Shown: positions 8,283-17,773, numbered from the stretch's first letter. The stretch is DNA of 33,967 nucleotides from Solirubrobacterales bacterium (GCA_019247075.1 JAFAPR010000120.1:1-33967); one strand, 5' to 3'. Notes: generated from the letters alone by a model not told the origin. Numbers and translations: made by a program.

Positions 8283-9008
8283 CTAAGCGCCCGTCTCGCC
8301 CACGCGTTGGAAGACGATCTCCGGCACCAGGCAGTGGGGAGACACCCGAAGCAGCATGCGCACCGCCTCGGCGATGTCCTCCGGTCGGATCATCTGCTCG
8401 GGAGGGACCGAGCCCTTGACGAAGTCGGTCATGGCCGTGTCCACGAACGCCGGACACAGCGCGCAGGACTTGATTCCCTGCGTGGAGAGCTCCTTGTTCA
8501 TCGCCTGGGTGAACCCGATCACGCCATGCTTGGTCGCCGAGTAGACCGAAAGCCACGGTTGGCCTGACTTGCCCGCGATCGAGGACATGTTGACCACCAG
8601 CGCATTGCGATGTTCCTGACCCGCGGCCCTCAGCAGCTCGACGGACTCGCGATAGAAGAGCATGGCCGCGCGCAGGTTGACCCGGAGCTGCATGTCGAGG
8701 TGCTTGGCGTTTAGCTCGGAAACCTGCTGGCCGATGCCGATGCCGGCATTGTTGACGAGCACGTCGAGGCGGCCGAAGCGCTCGCGGTGGGCCGCGACTG
8801 CCGAGCGGACCACCTCCTCCGCGGAGACGTCGCCCGCGACCTGCTGGACCTCGCCTCCCTCCTGCTCGAGCTCGGCCACGGCCGCGGCCAGCTTCTCTGG
8901 CCGCCGCGCCACCGCCGTCACCCCGTGACCCTCCATCAGCAGCATGCGCGCGATCGCCAGCCCGATCCCGCTGGAGGCGCCGGTCACTATTGCCGCTCGC
9001 TGTGCCAT
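8283..9008 (-). CDS. Short-chain dehydrogenase/reductase (SDR)
   Basis: A 241-aa classical SDR with all hallmarks: the TGASSGIG cofactor loop (residues 9-16), the NNAG strand (86-89), catalytic Ser around 142-143 (NMSSIAG), and the YSATK motif with Y156 and K160. Basic residues after the second strand (ARRPEK) suggest NADP(H). ATG start at 9008. First gene of a probable minus-strand SDR-LLM-glycosyltransferase operon. Only 38 bases separate this start from the divergent malate synthase start, so promoter elements must be very compact or lie inside coding sequence. Substrate unknown. Confidence 0.93.
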   Translation of the reverse strand: MAQRAAIVTGASSGIGLAIARMLLMEGHGVTAVARRPEKLAAAVAELEQEGGEVQQVAGDVSAEEVVRSAVAAHRERFGRLDVLVNNAGIGIGQQVSELNAKHLDMQLRVNLRAAMLFYRESVELLRAAGQEHRNALVVNMSSIAGKSGQPWLSVYSATKHGVIGFTQAMNKELSTQGIKSCALCPAFVDTAMTDFVKGSVPPEQMIRPEDIAEAVRMLLRVSPHCLVPEIVFQRVGETGA

Positions 9009-9046
9009 TCCGTTTACCCGGGGCGGGGGAGTGTAAGGATGAGGGT

Positions 9047-10639
9047 GTGGCCGTGCCTGCCGCCATAGAGCTGCTAGGAGCGGTCGAACCGCGGTTCGAC
9101 GAGGTGCTGACCCCCGGCGCGCTTGAGTTGGTCGCCGAGCTGCAGCGGCGCTTCGGCGACAGGCGGCAGGAGCTGCTGGAGCGGCGAGCGGAGCGCCGCA
9201 AGCGATTGCTTCGAGGCGAGCCGCTGCACTTTCTCCCCGAGACGCGCGAGATCCGCGAGGGGGATTGGACGGTGGCGCAACGGTCGGCCGAATTGCGCAG
9301 GCGGTGGGTTGAGATAACCGGCCCCACCGACCGCAAGATGGTCATCAACGCCCTGAACTCCGGCGCGAACGCCTTCATGGCCGACTTCGAGGATGCGAAC
9401 TCTCCTACCTGGCGCAACATGGTCTCGGGTCACCTCAATCTGCGCGACGCGATCGAAGGAACGATCGCCTACGACTCCGCCGACGGCCGGCGCTACCAGC
9501 TCGAGCCTGAGCCGGCCACGCTGCTGGTGCGACCGCGTGGCTGGCACCTGCCGGAGCGCCACCTGCTGATCGCGGGAGAGCCGGTGGCCGGCGCTCTGTT
9601 CGACTTCGGGCTCTACTTGTTTCACTGCGCGCCGCGACTGCTGCGCGCGGGCTCGGGCCCCTACTTCTACCTGCCGAAGCTCGAGTCGCATCTCGAGGCG
9701 CGGCTGTGGGACGACGTGTTCTCCTTCGCCGAGGACGCCCTGGGGACCGCGCGCGGGTCGATCAAGGCAACCGTACTGATCGAGACCCTTCCTGCGGCAT
9801 TCGAGATGGAGGAGATCCTATTCGAGCTGCGTGAGCACGCGGCGGGGCTGAATGCGGGCCGCTGGGACTACATCTTCTCCGCCATCAAGTGCTTTCCCGA
9901 CCGGCGCGAGATGGTGCTGCCCGACCGCGGCGCCGTGACGATGACGGTGCCCTTTATGCACGCCTACACGGAACTGCTCGTGGCCACCTGTCACCGGCGG
10001 GGCGCCCACGCCATCGGCGGGATGGCAGCGCTCATTCCCTCGCGCGGCGACGATGAGGCGAACTTGCGAGCTATCGATGGCGTACGGGCCGACAAGCAGC
10101 GCGAGCTATCGCAGGGCTATGACGGCAGTTGGGTCGCCCACCCGGACCTCGTGCCGGTGGTACGCGAGGTGTTCGAACGGGGGCTCGACGGGGCGGACAA
10201 TCAACTCGAGCGCCGCCGCGACGACGTGCGGGTCACCCCGGCGCAACTGCTCGATCTTCCTGCCACGCCCGGGCGCATCACCGAGGCCGGGCTCCGCGCC
10301 GACGTCAACGTGGGCTTTCAGTACCTGTCGTTCTGGCTCACCGGACGGGGAGCGGCCGCGATCAACTCACTGATGGAGGACACCGCGACGGCGGAGATAT
10401 CACGCACCCAGGTATGGCAATGGGTCCACCACGGCGTGGAGCTCGAGGACGGTCGCCCGGTGACCGCGGAACTGGTCCGGCAGGTCCTGGATGAGGAGTC
10501 GGACAGGATCCGGCGGGCGGTTGGGGAGGAGCTATGGCGCGGAGGGCGTCCGGGCGAGACGCGGACGCTGTTCGAGCACGTCGCGCTCTCGGACGAGCTG
10601 ATCGAGTTCATGACGCTCCCGGGCTATGCGTGCTTGTAG
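9047..10639 (+). CDS. aceB: Malate synthase A
   Basis: Condenses glyoxylate with acetyl-CoA to give malate in the glyoxylate shunt. The 530-aa length matches malate synthase A (E. coli AceB is 533 aa) rather than the about 720-aa G form. Diagnostic blocks are [20 protein letters not shown] near the active site, [18 protein letters not shown], the signature-like [12 protein letters not shown] and the C-terminal [12 protein letters not shown] start at 9047 is preceded by AAGGA at 9035-9039; a second in-frame GTG at 9053 is possible. Isocitrate lyase is not in this window. Divergent from the SDR operon and convergent with a small membrane protein gene. Expression on acetate or fatty acids would be expected, but no regulator site was seen. 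Confidence 0.95.
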   Translation: MAVPAAIELLGAVEPRFDEVLTPGALELVAELQRRFGDRRQELLERRAERRKRLLRGEPLHFLPETREIREGDWTVAQRSAELRRRWVEITGPTDRKMVINALNSGANAFMADFEDANSPTWRNMVSGHLNLRDAIEGTIAYDSADGRRYQLEPEPATLLVRPRGWHLPERHLLIAGEPVAGALFDFGLYLFHCAPRLLRAGSGPYFYLPKLESHLEARLWDDVFSFAEDALGTARGSIKATVLIETLPAAFEMEEILFELREHAAGLNAGRWDYIFSAIKCFPDRREMVLPDRGAVTMTVPFMHAYTELLVATCHRRGAHAIGGMAALIPSRGDDEANLRAIDGVRADKQRELSQGYDGSWVAHPDLVPVVREVFERGLDGADNQLERRRDDVRVTPAQLLDLPATPGRITEAGLRADVNVGFQYLSFWLTGRGAAAINSLMEDTATAEISRTQVWQWVHHGVELEDGRPVTAELVRQVLDEESDRIRRAVGEELWRGGRPGETRTLFEHVALSDELIEFMTLPGYACL

Positions 10640-10695
10640 CTGATGCCCCACGGCACGACGTCCGCCGCGACGCGCCAGGGCCCGGTCCGGCGAGT

Positions 10696-11133
10696 CTAGG
10701 CTTTGGGCCGCTCGACCACCTCGACCACGTGAACGACCCGCTCGGTGCAGATCTCATGCGCGATCAGCCCGGCACAGGCCAGCGCGGCGATGAGCAGGCC
10801 GTTTGCCAGCGTCAGCCAGCGGCTCACGTGAGGGGTGAACACTGCAACGCCCACGATCTGCCAGATCGCGACGCTGGCCATCACGCCCGCCAGCACCGAC
10901 CACAGCCCCAGGCCACGGCCCAGGATCTGGAACTCGAAATAGCCGATGAGATGACGTTGGTGGACGAGCCAGGCGACGAAAAGCAGCGACAGCGAGCAGC
11001 TCACGATTCCGATGCCGAGACCGACCCCCTTGACCGCGCCCGGACCGAAGGCGACCGCGGCGACGATCAGGAGCACCGCTCCACCCAGGGCGCCAAGGTT
11101 GAAGAAGAAGCGCTGCCGTCGAACGATCTTCAC
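10696..11133 (-). CDS. Small four-helix membrane protein, unknown function
   Basis: A 145-aa integral membrane protein with four hydrophobic segments, roughly residues 11-33, 38-57, 74-97 and 107-126, and short charged ends. The N terminus MKIVRRQRFFFN is basic, so likely cytosolic. No family recognised. Its ATG at 11133 overlaps the TGA of the upstream M28 peptidase gene (ATGA), so the two are translationally coupled, which suggests a joint function at the membrane. The nearby HVVEVVERPKA tail is soluble. Codon use looks like that of the neighbours. Confidence 0.7.
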   Translation of the reverse strand: MKIVRRQRFFFNLGALGGAVLLIVAAVAFGPGAVKGVGLGIGIVSCSLSLLFVAWLVHQRHLIGYFEFQILGRGLGLWSVLAGVMASVAIWQIVGVAVFTPHVSRWLTLANGLLIAALACAGLIAHEICTERVVHVVEVVERPKA

Positions 11134-12353
11134 TGATTACCGCCTGCCGACAGCGTATCCCTACCCGCACGGGCGCGCAAGAACTCACGACATACGGCGA
11201 TCGCATCCTCGATCGTCTGCCAGTGCAGGGCCTCCGGGGTGTCCGTGGGCCAGTGGTAGTTGACAGGAAAGTTGGTGTAGTCGACCGAGGCCAAGGTGGC
11301 GACCTTGTAGCCCGCCCGAAGCGCGATCAGCGCGTCCGTGGCCGCCACGGTACGCAGGCCACGCTTGACGGCCACGCCCGCGGCGGCGGCCGCGGCCGCC
11401 AGCGACTGGCGCATCTGCACGGGGTAGTCCCGCATCCGCAGCATTCCCTCGCCCTCGAGCACGACCAGCGTCGGGCCACCCAGGCATTCAAGACAGAGCA
11501 TCTCGGTCAGCCCGGGCTCCAGCTCGGGGAAATGGCGGCGCGCAAATCCACGCATGCCCTCCATGAATGACTCCTCCGAGCCGGTGGAGACCAGCATCAC
11601 CCGCAGCGCCTCCGGAGGCCGGCGAGCGAGGTCGTCGGCGAGCGCCATGAGCGCGCCGACTGCACTGAGGTTGTCGTTGGCGCCCGGAACCACATGGGAA
11701 GTGCCGATGTCGGCCAGCGTGGCGGTTGCGGCCAGCGCGAGCGCGGCGCCCGCCGTCAGCAAGCGGCGTGTACCGGCCAGCGCGGCCCCGCAGACGAGCG
11801 CGGGGCCAAGCCAGACCGCGTACAGGATGGGCACGGTGTGGCTGGCCCGCGCGTGGAGCTGCGGGGCGAGGCGGGGCGCGATCCGGGGGAGCGCGGGGTG
11901 GAAGACGAGCCCGCTGTGAGCCGCGTCATGGTGGGCGAGGACGACCACGACCCTCCTGGCTCCCGGGTCGCCGGCGTGAGCGACCACGTTCCAGGTGCTG
12001 CGGTGCGGCAGCACCAGGCGTCGAAACCACAGGCCTCCGCCGGACGCCTCGTCCCACACGGCGGCGGCGCCGATACCGGCCGCCACCGCCCCCAGCAGGC
12101 GGCCCGCGAAGCCTCCACGGCGTGCCGCAAGGGCGCCGGCCGCGGCAAGCAGGTTGGCGAGGCCCAGCGGCCACCAGTAGCCGCCGTGGGCCCGTTCCTC
12201 CTCCACGGCTGCTTGAAGCCCGCGGTGGCGCAGGCAGGCGGCAATCCACTCGGCAGCTCTGCGCTCGCCCGCTGAAGCCGATGCTCGCTCCATCGCGGCG
12301 AGCTCGCCAATTGCACTGCGCCAGCTTGGCGCGTCGCGCCGACGATCGTCCAT
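11130..12353 (-). CDS. M28-family zinc metallopeptidase with membrane segments
   Basis: A 407-aa aminopeptidase-like protein of family M28. The di-zinc site is visible: H142/D143 within LAHHDAAHSG, bridging D227 in VVPGANDNLSAVG, catalytic E260/E261 in STGSEES, and a C-terminal His in NYHWPTDTPE. Two hydrophobic stretches are unusual: about residues 61-100 after the N-terminal helix, and about 175-215 inserted between the first His and the bridging Asp. This suggests membrane anchoring with the peptidase folded around it. ATG start at 12353. Coupled by a 4-base overlap to the downstream membrane protein. Substrate unknown; M28 members cleave amino-terminal residues or act on peptides and modified amino acids. 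Confidence 0.85.
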   Translation of the reverse strand: MDDRRRDAPSWRSAIGELAAMERASASAGERRAAEWIAACLRHRGLQAAVEEERAHGGYWWPLGLANLLAAAGALAARRGGFAGRLLGAVAAGIGAAAVWDEASGGGLWFRRLVLPHRSTWNVVAHAGDPGARRVVVVLAHHDAAHSGLVFHPALPRIAPRLAPQLHARASHTVPILYAVWLGPALVCGAALAGTRRLLTAGAALALAATATLADIGTSHVVPGANDNLSAVGALMALADDLARRPPEALRVMLVSTGSEESFMEGMRGFARRHFPELEPGLTEMLCLECLGGPTLVVLEGEGMLRMRDYPVQMRQSLAAAAAAAGVAVKRGLRTVAATDALIALRAGYKVATLASVDYTNFPVNYHWPTDTPEALHWQTIEDAIAVCREFLRARAGRDTLSAGGNQ

Positions 12354-12424
12354 CGCCCCAGTTCTATAACGTCTGAACTGTCGTCGATCACCGATCGTTT
12401 CTTCCGGGCACGGAGGTGGAGCAG

Positions 12425-13636
12425 GTGAAGGAGCGGCAGACCTCTCAGCAGCGCGGCGAGGGTGCGAGCACCGCGGCGTCCCGCGTTGGCCAGGCCGAGG
12501 TGCGCCCCGTACGCGGCCGCCGAGAGTTGCAGGCCTTCATCCGGCTACCGTGGCGACTGTACCGCGGCCACGCCAACTGGGTGCCGCCACTGCTGTCCGA
12601 GCGCAAGCGCCACCTCGATCGCGGCCGCAACCCCTTCTTCGAGCACGCCGAGGCCGAGTACTTCCTGGCCTGGCGTGACCGGCAGCCGGTGGGCCGGATC
12701 ACCGCGCACGTCGACTACCGCCTGAACGAGTTCCAGAACAACCGCTGGGGCCTGTTCGGGTTCTTCGAGTGCGAGCGCGATCCCGCCACCGCCGCGACGC
12801 TGCTGGACCGCGCCCAGGCATGGTTGCGCGACCGCGACCGCGAGCGGATGCTCGGTCCCTTCGACTTCACCACCAACCACGAGTGCGGGCTGCTCGTGGA
12901 GGGTCATGAGCTTGCGCCGCAGATCCTCGAGAACTGGCACCACCCCTACTACCGGCAGCTGCTCGAGGGCTACGGCCTCACCAAGGCCATGGACCTCTAC
13001 AAGTGGGAGATCATGCCCGACGACCGCGACAAGATGCTCCCGGTCATCGACGAGCTTGCAGACCGGCTCGAGCCGGAACACGGCATCCGCCTGCGACGCA
13101 TGCGGCGGCGCAATTTCGAGGCGGAGGTCCGCGCCTTCATGGGGGTCTATAACGAGGCCTGGTCGCACAACTGGGGCTTTGTGCCACTCACCGACGCCGA
13201 GCTGTCCCACATGGCCAAGGAGCTCAAACCCGTGCTCGATGAGGACTTCGCTTGCGTGGCTGAAACCCCCGGAGGAGAGATCGCGGGCGTTTCGCTGTCG
13301 CTGCCCGACTACAACAAGGTCCTGGCGGAGCTCAACGGACGGCTGCTTCCGCTCGGGTGGGTCAAGGCACTCATGATCAGGCGCAAGATTGACGAGCTTC
13401 GCGTGTTTGCGCTTGGCGTCAAGCCCTCCTACCAGCATACGGGCGTGGCCGCGGCGCTCTACCGGGACATCTGGGACTCGGTCTTTCGCCGCGGGTTCAA
13501 GCGCGTCGAGACTGGCTGGATCCTCGAGGCGAACGAGCCGATGAACCGCGCGATGGAGGCGCTGACGGGGCGCACGGTCAAGCGGTACCGAATCTACGAG
13601 CGGCCGCTCGACGCTCGCGGCGGGGCCACGGCCTGA
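12425..13636 (+). CDS. GNAT-like N-acetyltransferase domain protein
   Basis: A protein of about 403 aa resembling uncharacterised bacterial proteins annotated as N-acetyltransferases. It has WRLYRGHANWVPPLLSERKR near the N terminus, GPFDFTTNHECGLLVEG in the middle, and a C-terminal acetyl-CoA-binding-like segment ALGVKPSYQHTGVAAALY, equivalent to the GNAT motif A (Q/RxxGxG/A). Start: GGAGG at 12412-12416 sits 8 bases before GTG 12425; an earlier GTG at 12416 overlaps that site and is unlikely. Single gene, divergent from the M28 gene. The acyl acceptor cannot be inferred. Two hundred bases after the stop (13637-13865) show no gene. Confidence 0.75.
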   Translation: MKERQTSQQRGEGASTAASRVGQAEVRPVRGRRELQAFIRLPWRLYRGHANWVPPLLSERKRHLDRGRNPFFEHAEAEYFLAWRDRQPVGRITAHVDYRLNEFQNNRWGLFGFFECERDPATAATLLDRAQAWLRDRDRERMLGPFDFTTNHECGLLVEGHELAPQILENWHHPYYRQLLEGYGLTKAMDLYKWEIMPDDRDKMLPVIDELADRLEPEHGIRLRRMRRRNFEAEVRAFMGVYNEAWSHNWGFVPLTDAELSHMAKELKPVLDEDFACVAETPGGEIAGVSLSLPDYNKVLAELNGRLLPLGWVKALMIRRKIDELRVFALGVKPSYQHTGVAAALYRDIWDSVFRRGFKRVETGWILEANEPMNRAMEALTGRTVKRYRIYERPLDARGGATA

Positions 13637-13865
13637 AGCGCGGCAGCTCTTTCTGAAGAGAACGCCGTGATCAGAGCTTCCACCGTAGCGGCAGAAGAGC
13701 GCCTCCGCCCCGAGACGCTCTTACCCCCGTGCCGCTGCGACATTTGCCGGCGACTCGCCCCCGCCCCCTTGCCCCTGCAGGATCGCCACCGGCTCACTCA
13801 TATGCGGGATTATGCGTCCCAGACTGCGATCTCGCACTAGGGTGGGCACCCCAGAGTTTTCTCGC

Positions 13866-14447
13866 ATGCGAAAGATTCAAAGCCAGGCGGTTCATCACAT
13901 CACGCTGGTGGGCGCCGACCGCGAGACCTCGATCGGCTTCTGGGAGGGTGTGCTGGGTATGCCGTTCGTATTCGAGCAGCCCAACCTCGACAACCCGTCC
14001 GAGAGTCATCTCTACTTCGACCCCGGCGATGGCAGGCTGATCACAGTGTTCACCGACGCGCGCCGCGAGCCAGACTCGAGCCGGACCTCGACCGAGGTAG
14101 GCTCGGTGCACCATCTCGCCTTCGCCGTCTCTCAGGCGACGTTTGCGCAAACGGTGCAGCGGTTGGAGGAACGCGGGATTCGCCACAGCGGCGTCAAGGA
14201 CCGCGGCTTCATGGACTCGATCTACTTCGAAGACCCCCTCGGTCTGTTGATCGAGCTGGCCGCCTACCGCTTCGAGCCGCCCGCGGGGTACACACACGCC
14301 GAGGTGCTGCTGGAGGCGCACCGGATCCGTGTCTCCAACGATGACTACAACATCGCTCCCGTCCACCTGGCGGACGCGATCGAGCACCTGCAGCGCGCGC
14401 GCGGTTCGCTCTCCGAGGACCGCTCGCCCAAGGACCCCTACCGGTAG
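13866..14447 (+). CDS. VOC (glyoxalase/dioxygenase-fold) protein
   Basis: A 193-aa vicinal-oxygen-chelate protein. The first beta-alpha-beta-beta-beta module starts HHITLVGADRETSIGFWEGV, and the second has VHHLAFAV followed by DRGFMDSIYFEDPLGLLIEL. His in HHI, His in VHH and Glu in IEL are plausible metal ligands. Start: the ATG at 13866 is followed directly by the conserved fold; an upstream in-frame ATG at 13812 adds a short Arg-rich tail and is less likely. It lies 5 bases before the MhqO-like gene, forming a three-gene cluster with it and an MhqD-like hydrolase. Function is probably in aromatic or quinone handling; the reaction is unproven. Confidence 0.8.
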   Translation: MRKIQSQAVHHITLVGADRETSIGFWEGVLGMPFVFEQPNLDNPSESHLYFDPGDGRLITVFTDARREPDSSRTSTEVGSVHHLAFAVSQATFAQTVQRLEERGIRHSGVKDRGFMDSIYFEDPLGLLIELAAYRFEPPAGYTHAEVLLEAHRIRVSNDDYNIAPVHLADAIEHLQRARGSLSEDRSPKDPYR

Positions 14448-14452
14448 CGCCG

Positions 14453-15385
14453 GTGCAGCTGGACGGCATCCATCACATCACCTGCATCACCGCCGACGCG
14501 CCCATCAACGTCGACTTCTACGCCCGGGTGCTCGGCCTGCGGCTGGTCAAGCAGACCGTCAACTTCGACGCGCCGGACGTCTACCACCTCTACTACGGAG
14601 ATGAGCGCGGGGCCCCCGGTTCGATTCTGACCTTCTTCGAGTTCCCCGGGGCCGCGCCCGGGCGGGCCGGGGCGGGCATGATCCACAGTCTGCGCTGGCG
14701 CCTTTCAACGCCCGAGGCGCTGGAGTTCTGGGCCGGGCGTCTGGAGAGCGAGGGCGTCGCCTGCGAGCATGTGCCGGGCGAGTCCGCCCTGCGCTTTCGC
14801 GATCCGGAGGGCCTTACCCTTGAGCTCGCGGTTGTCGCGACAGCTGATCCGCCGTTGGCCGCGGAGAGCGAAGGCATCCCCTCCGAACACGCGCTGCTGG
14901 GCTTCGATGGCGTGCGCGCGTACAGCCACGGGCTCCGCACGGCGGAGCGGCTGCTCACGGAGGTGATGGGCTTCACACAGGCCGCCCCGGGCGCCTATGT
15001 CCTGCAAGGTGGCCGGCGCAGCGCCAGCTACGCATACGATGAGCCGCCAGCGGCGCTTGGCTTGCAGGGAGCGGGGACCGTGCATCACATCGCCTGGTGC
15101 GACCGCGACTCAGACCACGAGGCCTGGCGAGAGCACCTGCACGAGGTCGGCGCGCACCCCACGCCCATAATCGATCGTCAGTACTTCCTCAGCGTCTACT
15201 TCCGGGAGCCGCAGGGGGTGCTCTTCGAGCTGGCGACCCCAAGCCCTGGGTTCGCGGTCGACGAGGACCCGGACCACCTGGGCGAGGAGCTCCGCCTCCC
15301 ACCGCGCTACGAGCATCTCCGTGGTCGGCTCGAGCAGCTCCTGACGCCACTCGAGAACCCCCGGACGCGGGCCGCGCGGCCGTGA
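14453..15385 (+). CDS. Ring-cleaving dioxygenase, MhqO/MhqA-like
   Basis: A 310-aa double-module VOC protein related to the MhqO/LinE-type ring-cleavage dioxygenases acting on hydroquinones or catechols with Fe(II). Module one begins IHHITCITADAPINVDFYAR. Module two carries VHHIAWCDRD and the diagnostic FELATPSPGFAVDEDPDHLG, which includes the Glu ligand and the characteristic tail motif. GTG start at 14453, 5 bases after the preceding VOC gene. It overlaps the following hydrolase by GTGA. In Bacillus subtilis mhqO and mhqD are also neighbours in the mhqNOD operon that detoxifies methyl-hydroquinone, so this arrangement supports the assignment. The exact substrate here is unknown. Confidence 0.85.
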   Translation: MQLDGIHHITCITADAPINVDFYARVLGLRLVKQTVNFDAPDVYHLYYGDERGAPGSILTFFEFPGAAPGRAGAGMIHSLRWRLSTPEALEFWAGRLESEGVACEHVPGESALRFRDPEGLTLELAVVATADPPLAAESEGIPSEHALLGFDGVRAYSHGLRTAERLLTEVMGFTQAAPGAYVLQGGRRSASYAYDEPPAALGLQGAGTVHHIAWCDRDSDHEAWREHLHEVGAHPTPIIDRQYFLSVYFREPQGVLFELATPSPGFAVDEDPDHLGEELRLPPRYEHLRGRLEQLLTPLENPRTRAARP

Positions 15386-16056
15386 GCGAGCGTGACCTCC
15401 TGGACCACCAGCTGCGCCCGGCCCGGGGGCGGCCGGAGGGAGCGCTGGTGCTGATGCACGGGCGGGGCACCGACGAGTTCGACCTGCTGCCGTTGCTGGA
15501 CGCGCTTGACCCTGAGCGCCGCCTGGTCGGTGTCACCCCCAGGGCGCCGCTCGAGCTCCCGCCCGGGGGCTTTCACTGGTATGTCTCGCGTGCCGTCGGC
15601 TACCCCGACCGCGACACTTTCTTCGAGGCATTCGCCAGCCTCGAGTGCTGGCTCGACGGCCTTTGCGCCGCGCTCGAGGTTCCTTGGTCGCGAACGGTGG
15701 TCGGAGGGTTCTCCATGGGCGCGGTCATGTCCTACGCGCTCGCGCTGGGGGCGGGTCGGCCGTCGCCAGCGGCACTGCTCGCGTTCAGCGGCTTCATCCC
15801 GACCGTCGATGGCTTCGAGCTCGATCTATCGGCACGGCGCGGCCTGTCGGTTGCGATCGGCCACGGGACCCAGGACCCGGTGATCCCCGTGCAGTTTGGG
15901 CGCGACGCGCGTCGCCGGTTGGTGCAGGCCGGCGCGCGTGTGCTGTACCGCGAGTCGCCGATGTTCCATGCCATCGACCCCCTGTTCCTCCAGGTGCTCC
16001 GGAACTGGCTCTCGGAGGTAATCCAGGGCGTTCCCGCCGCCGACCGGCGGCCATAG
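15382..16056 (+). CDS. Carboxylesterase/phospholipase-type alpha/beta hydrolase, MhqD-like
   Basis: A 224-aa serine hydrolase of the carboxylesterase/lysophospholipase 2 family. It has HGRGTDEFDLLPL around the oxyanion region, nucleophile S111 in GFSMG, acid D165 in GTQDPVIP and base H196 in MFHAIDP. GTG start at 15382 overlaps the dioxygenase stop by 4 bases; the longer open frame upstream is not coding. The family usually has about 200-230 aa. As the partner of an MhqO-like dioxygenase, it may hydrolyse ring-cleavage products or quinone adducts, as proposed for MhqD; this is inferred from family and context. Confidence 0.87.
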   Translation: MSERDLLDHQLRPARGRPEGALVLMHGRGTDEFDLLPLLDALDPERRLVGVTPRAPLELPPGGFHWYVSRAVGYPDRDTFFEAFASLECWLDGLCAALEVPWSRTVVGGFSMGAVMSYALALGAGRPSPAALLAFSGFIPTVDGFELDLSARRGLSVAIGHGTQDPVIPVQFGRDARRRLVQAGARVLYRESPMFHAIDPLFLQVLRNWLSEVIQGVPAADRRP

Positions 16057-16320
16057 GCCAGCGGGGGCAGGGTTGCACGGGCGACTGGGCGCGCCAGCTA
16101 GCGCGCCGCGAGCGCCGCCTGGGCCGCGTTGTATCCCCTTACACTGGCATTCAAGAGCAGTGGCGGTTAAGCGCTCGGTCATCATCTCGGCGGTTCGGAG
16201 GCCCGGGAACAAGCTCGGGTCATCGCTGCGCGCGCGTTGCGACGTCTGCCCCTGCGGCCTGACGGCCAGCGCATACGGCGGCGGCCGTGCCCCTGTACTC
16301 CGCCGTCTGAGAACCGGCGC

Positions 16321-17241
16321 ATGAGCGAGGCGTGGCCAGCGCTGAACTACGAGCAGTGGAGCGCGACCTGCGACACTCTGCATGCGCACACGCAGACCCT
16401 CGGCAAGCTCGCCGTGGCCCTCGCTCCGCCAGAGCCCCAGCTTCAGCACACGGCGTTGCGGCTGACAGCCCGGGGATTCGAGACGGCGCCGCTGCCGGCA
16501 CCCGACGGCTCGGGCGCGCTGGTGGGCGGGCTGGACCTGCACGCCCACGAGGGCTTCGTCGAGCACAGCGACGGCCGGGGGCGGCGCGTGGCCCTGACGC
16601 CGGACCGTCCCGTGGCCGAGGTCACGAGGGAGATGCTCGCCGCGGTTCGGGCGCTCGTCGGCGCCGTGGAGATCAACACGACGCCGCAGGAGGTGTCGTG
16701 GACCGTGCCGCTGGACGAGGACTCTGAGCACTCGAGCTACGACACGGGCGCGGTGGCCTCCTACTTGGCCGTCGTCACGCGGGCGGCGCTTGCGCTGGCC
16801 GCGTTTCGCGCCCCGTATCGGGGCCGCGCGACGCCGGTCAACGCGTGGTGGGGGTCCTTCGACCTTGCCGTGAGTCTGTTCTCAGGGCTGGCCGCCGAGC
16901 CTCCCTCCGATGACTTCATCATGCGCAATGCGATGGACTCGCAAGAGATCGCCGTCGGCTGGTGGCCGGGCGACCCAAACTACGGCAAGGCGGCGTTGTA
17001 CGCCTATGCCCATCCGGCCCCAGAAGGCTTCGCCGACGCCACGCTGTCGCCTCCCGCCGCCCGCTGGGAGGGCCACCTCGGGGAGTACGTCCTGGACTGG
17101 GACGACGTCACGTCGAGCTCCGACCCGCACGGGACAGCGGTCGCGTTCGCCCGCTCGGCTTTCCAGCACTCCTGCCTGGTCTGTGGGTGGGATCCCGCTC
17201 TCGCGGGCAGCGCCGAGGGGAAGCCGCCGCCCCTGAGGTGA
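16321..17241 (+). CDS. DUF5996-family protein
   Basis: A 306-aa protein resembling the DUF5996 family, seen mainly in actinobacteria and of unknown function. Recognisable blocks are WPALNYEQWSATCDTLHAHT at the N terminus, INTTPQEVSWTVPLDED, FDLAVSLFSGL, and GWWPGDPNYGKAALYAYAHP. The charged, Trp-rich motifs suggest a soluble protein. ATG start at 16321; the frame extends upstream to 16237 with Arg/Pro-rich non-coding sequence. It stands alone on the plus strand, convergent with OsmC. The 264-base stretch before it (16057-16320) shows no gene or clear promoter. Confidence 0.8.
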   Translation: MSEAWPALNYEQWSATCDTLHAHTQTLGKLAVALAPPEPQLQHTALRLTARGFETAPLPAPDGSGALVGGLDLHAHEGFVEHSDGRGRRVALTPDRPVAEVTREMLAAVRALVGAVEINTTPQEVSWTVPLDEDSEHSSYDTGAVASYLAVVTRAALALAAFRAPYRGRATPVNAWWGSFDLAVSLFSGLAAEPPSDDFIMRNAMDSQEIAVGWWPGDPNYGKAALYAYAHPAPEGFADATLSPPAARWEGHLGEYVLDWDDVTSSSDPHGTAVAFARSAFQHSCLVCGWDPALAGSAEGKPPPLR

Positions 17242-17258
17242 GCGGAACGCCCTGAACG

Positions 17259-17741
17259 CTATCGGGCCGGCGCGACGATCGGCTCGTGCCTCACGGGGAA
17301 GTTGACCGAGCTCGCGATGAAGCAGAGCTCGCCTGCCCGGTGATGAAGTTCGCGCGCGGTGCCGACCATGGCAGGTTCGGCGACGGCCACGCGCGGCTTG
17401 AGCACCACCTCCCTAAAGCGCCCTCCTCCGTCCGGATCCTCCTCCATCGAGCCCTCGGCCCGGTCCTCGTACCCGACCACCACCACGCCATCAGCGGCGC
17501 AGAGGTGCAGGTAGGCCAGCATGTGGCACTGGCTGAGCGCCGCGACCAGCAAGCGCTCGGGATCCCAGCGGCCAGGGTCGCCCCGGAAGGCGGCGTCGGA
17601 GCAGCCAAAGATCGCGGGGCGCCCGTCCGCCCTCACCTCGTGGTCGCGAGTGTAAGCGCGATAACCGCTCGTACCGGTGCCGCGGTTCCCCGTCCAGACC
17701 ACGGTCACGGCGTAGCGGTGAGTTTTTCCAGGTATAACCAC
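17259..17741 (-). CDS. OsmC-family peroxidase-like protein
   Basis: A 160-aa OsmC/Ohr-superfamily protein. These enzymes reduce organic or fatty-acid hydroperoxides using two cysteines. C72 in LSQCHMLAYLHLC and C140 in ELCFIASSVNFPV occupy the conserved positions, and RWDPERLLVAALS is the typical preceding helix. GTG start at 17741. It follows the DsbA/FrnE-like gene by 32 bases on the same strand, suggesting an operon of redox genes with nitroreductase upstream. Regulation is not visible; no OhrR or OxyR site was recognised. Substrate specificity is unknown. Confidence 0.88.
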   Translation of the reverse strand: MVIPGKTHRYAVTVVWTGNRGTGTSGYRAYTRDHEVRADGRPAIFGCSDAAFRGDPGRWDPERLLVAALSQCHMLAYLHLCAADGVVVVGYEDRAEGSMEEDPDGGGRFREVVLKPRVAVAEPAMVGTARELHHRAGELCFIASSVNFPVRHEPIVAPAR

Positions 17742-17773
17742 GCCAGCCTAGGCCTTTGACCCTATGCGGCCCG

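Noticed and set aside
7222-9420. One 732-codon minus-strand frame spanning the SDR and LLM genes
   Set aside because: Only the last 344 codons are real (LLM oxidoreductase from ATG 8256); the upstream part is the wrong frame of the SDR gene and the antisense of malate synthase.
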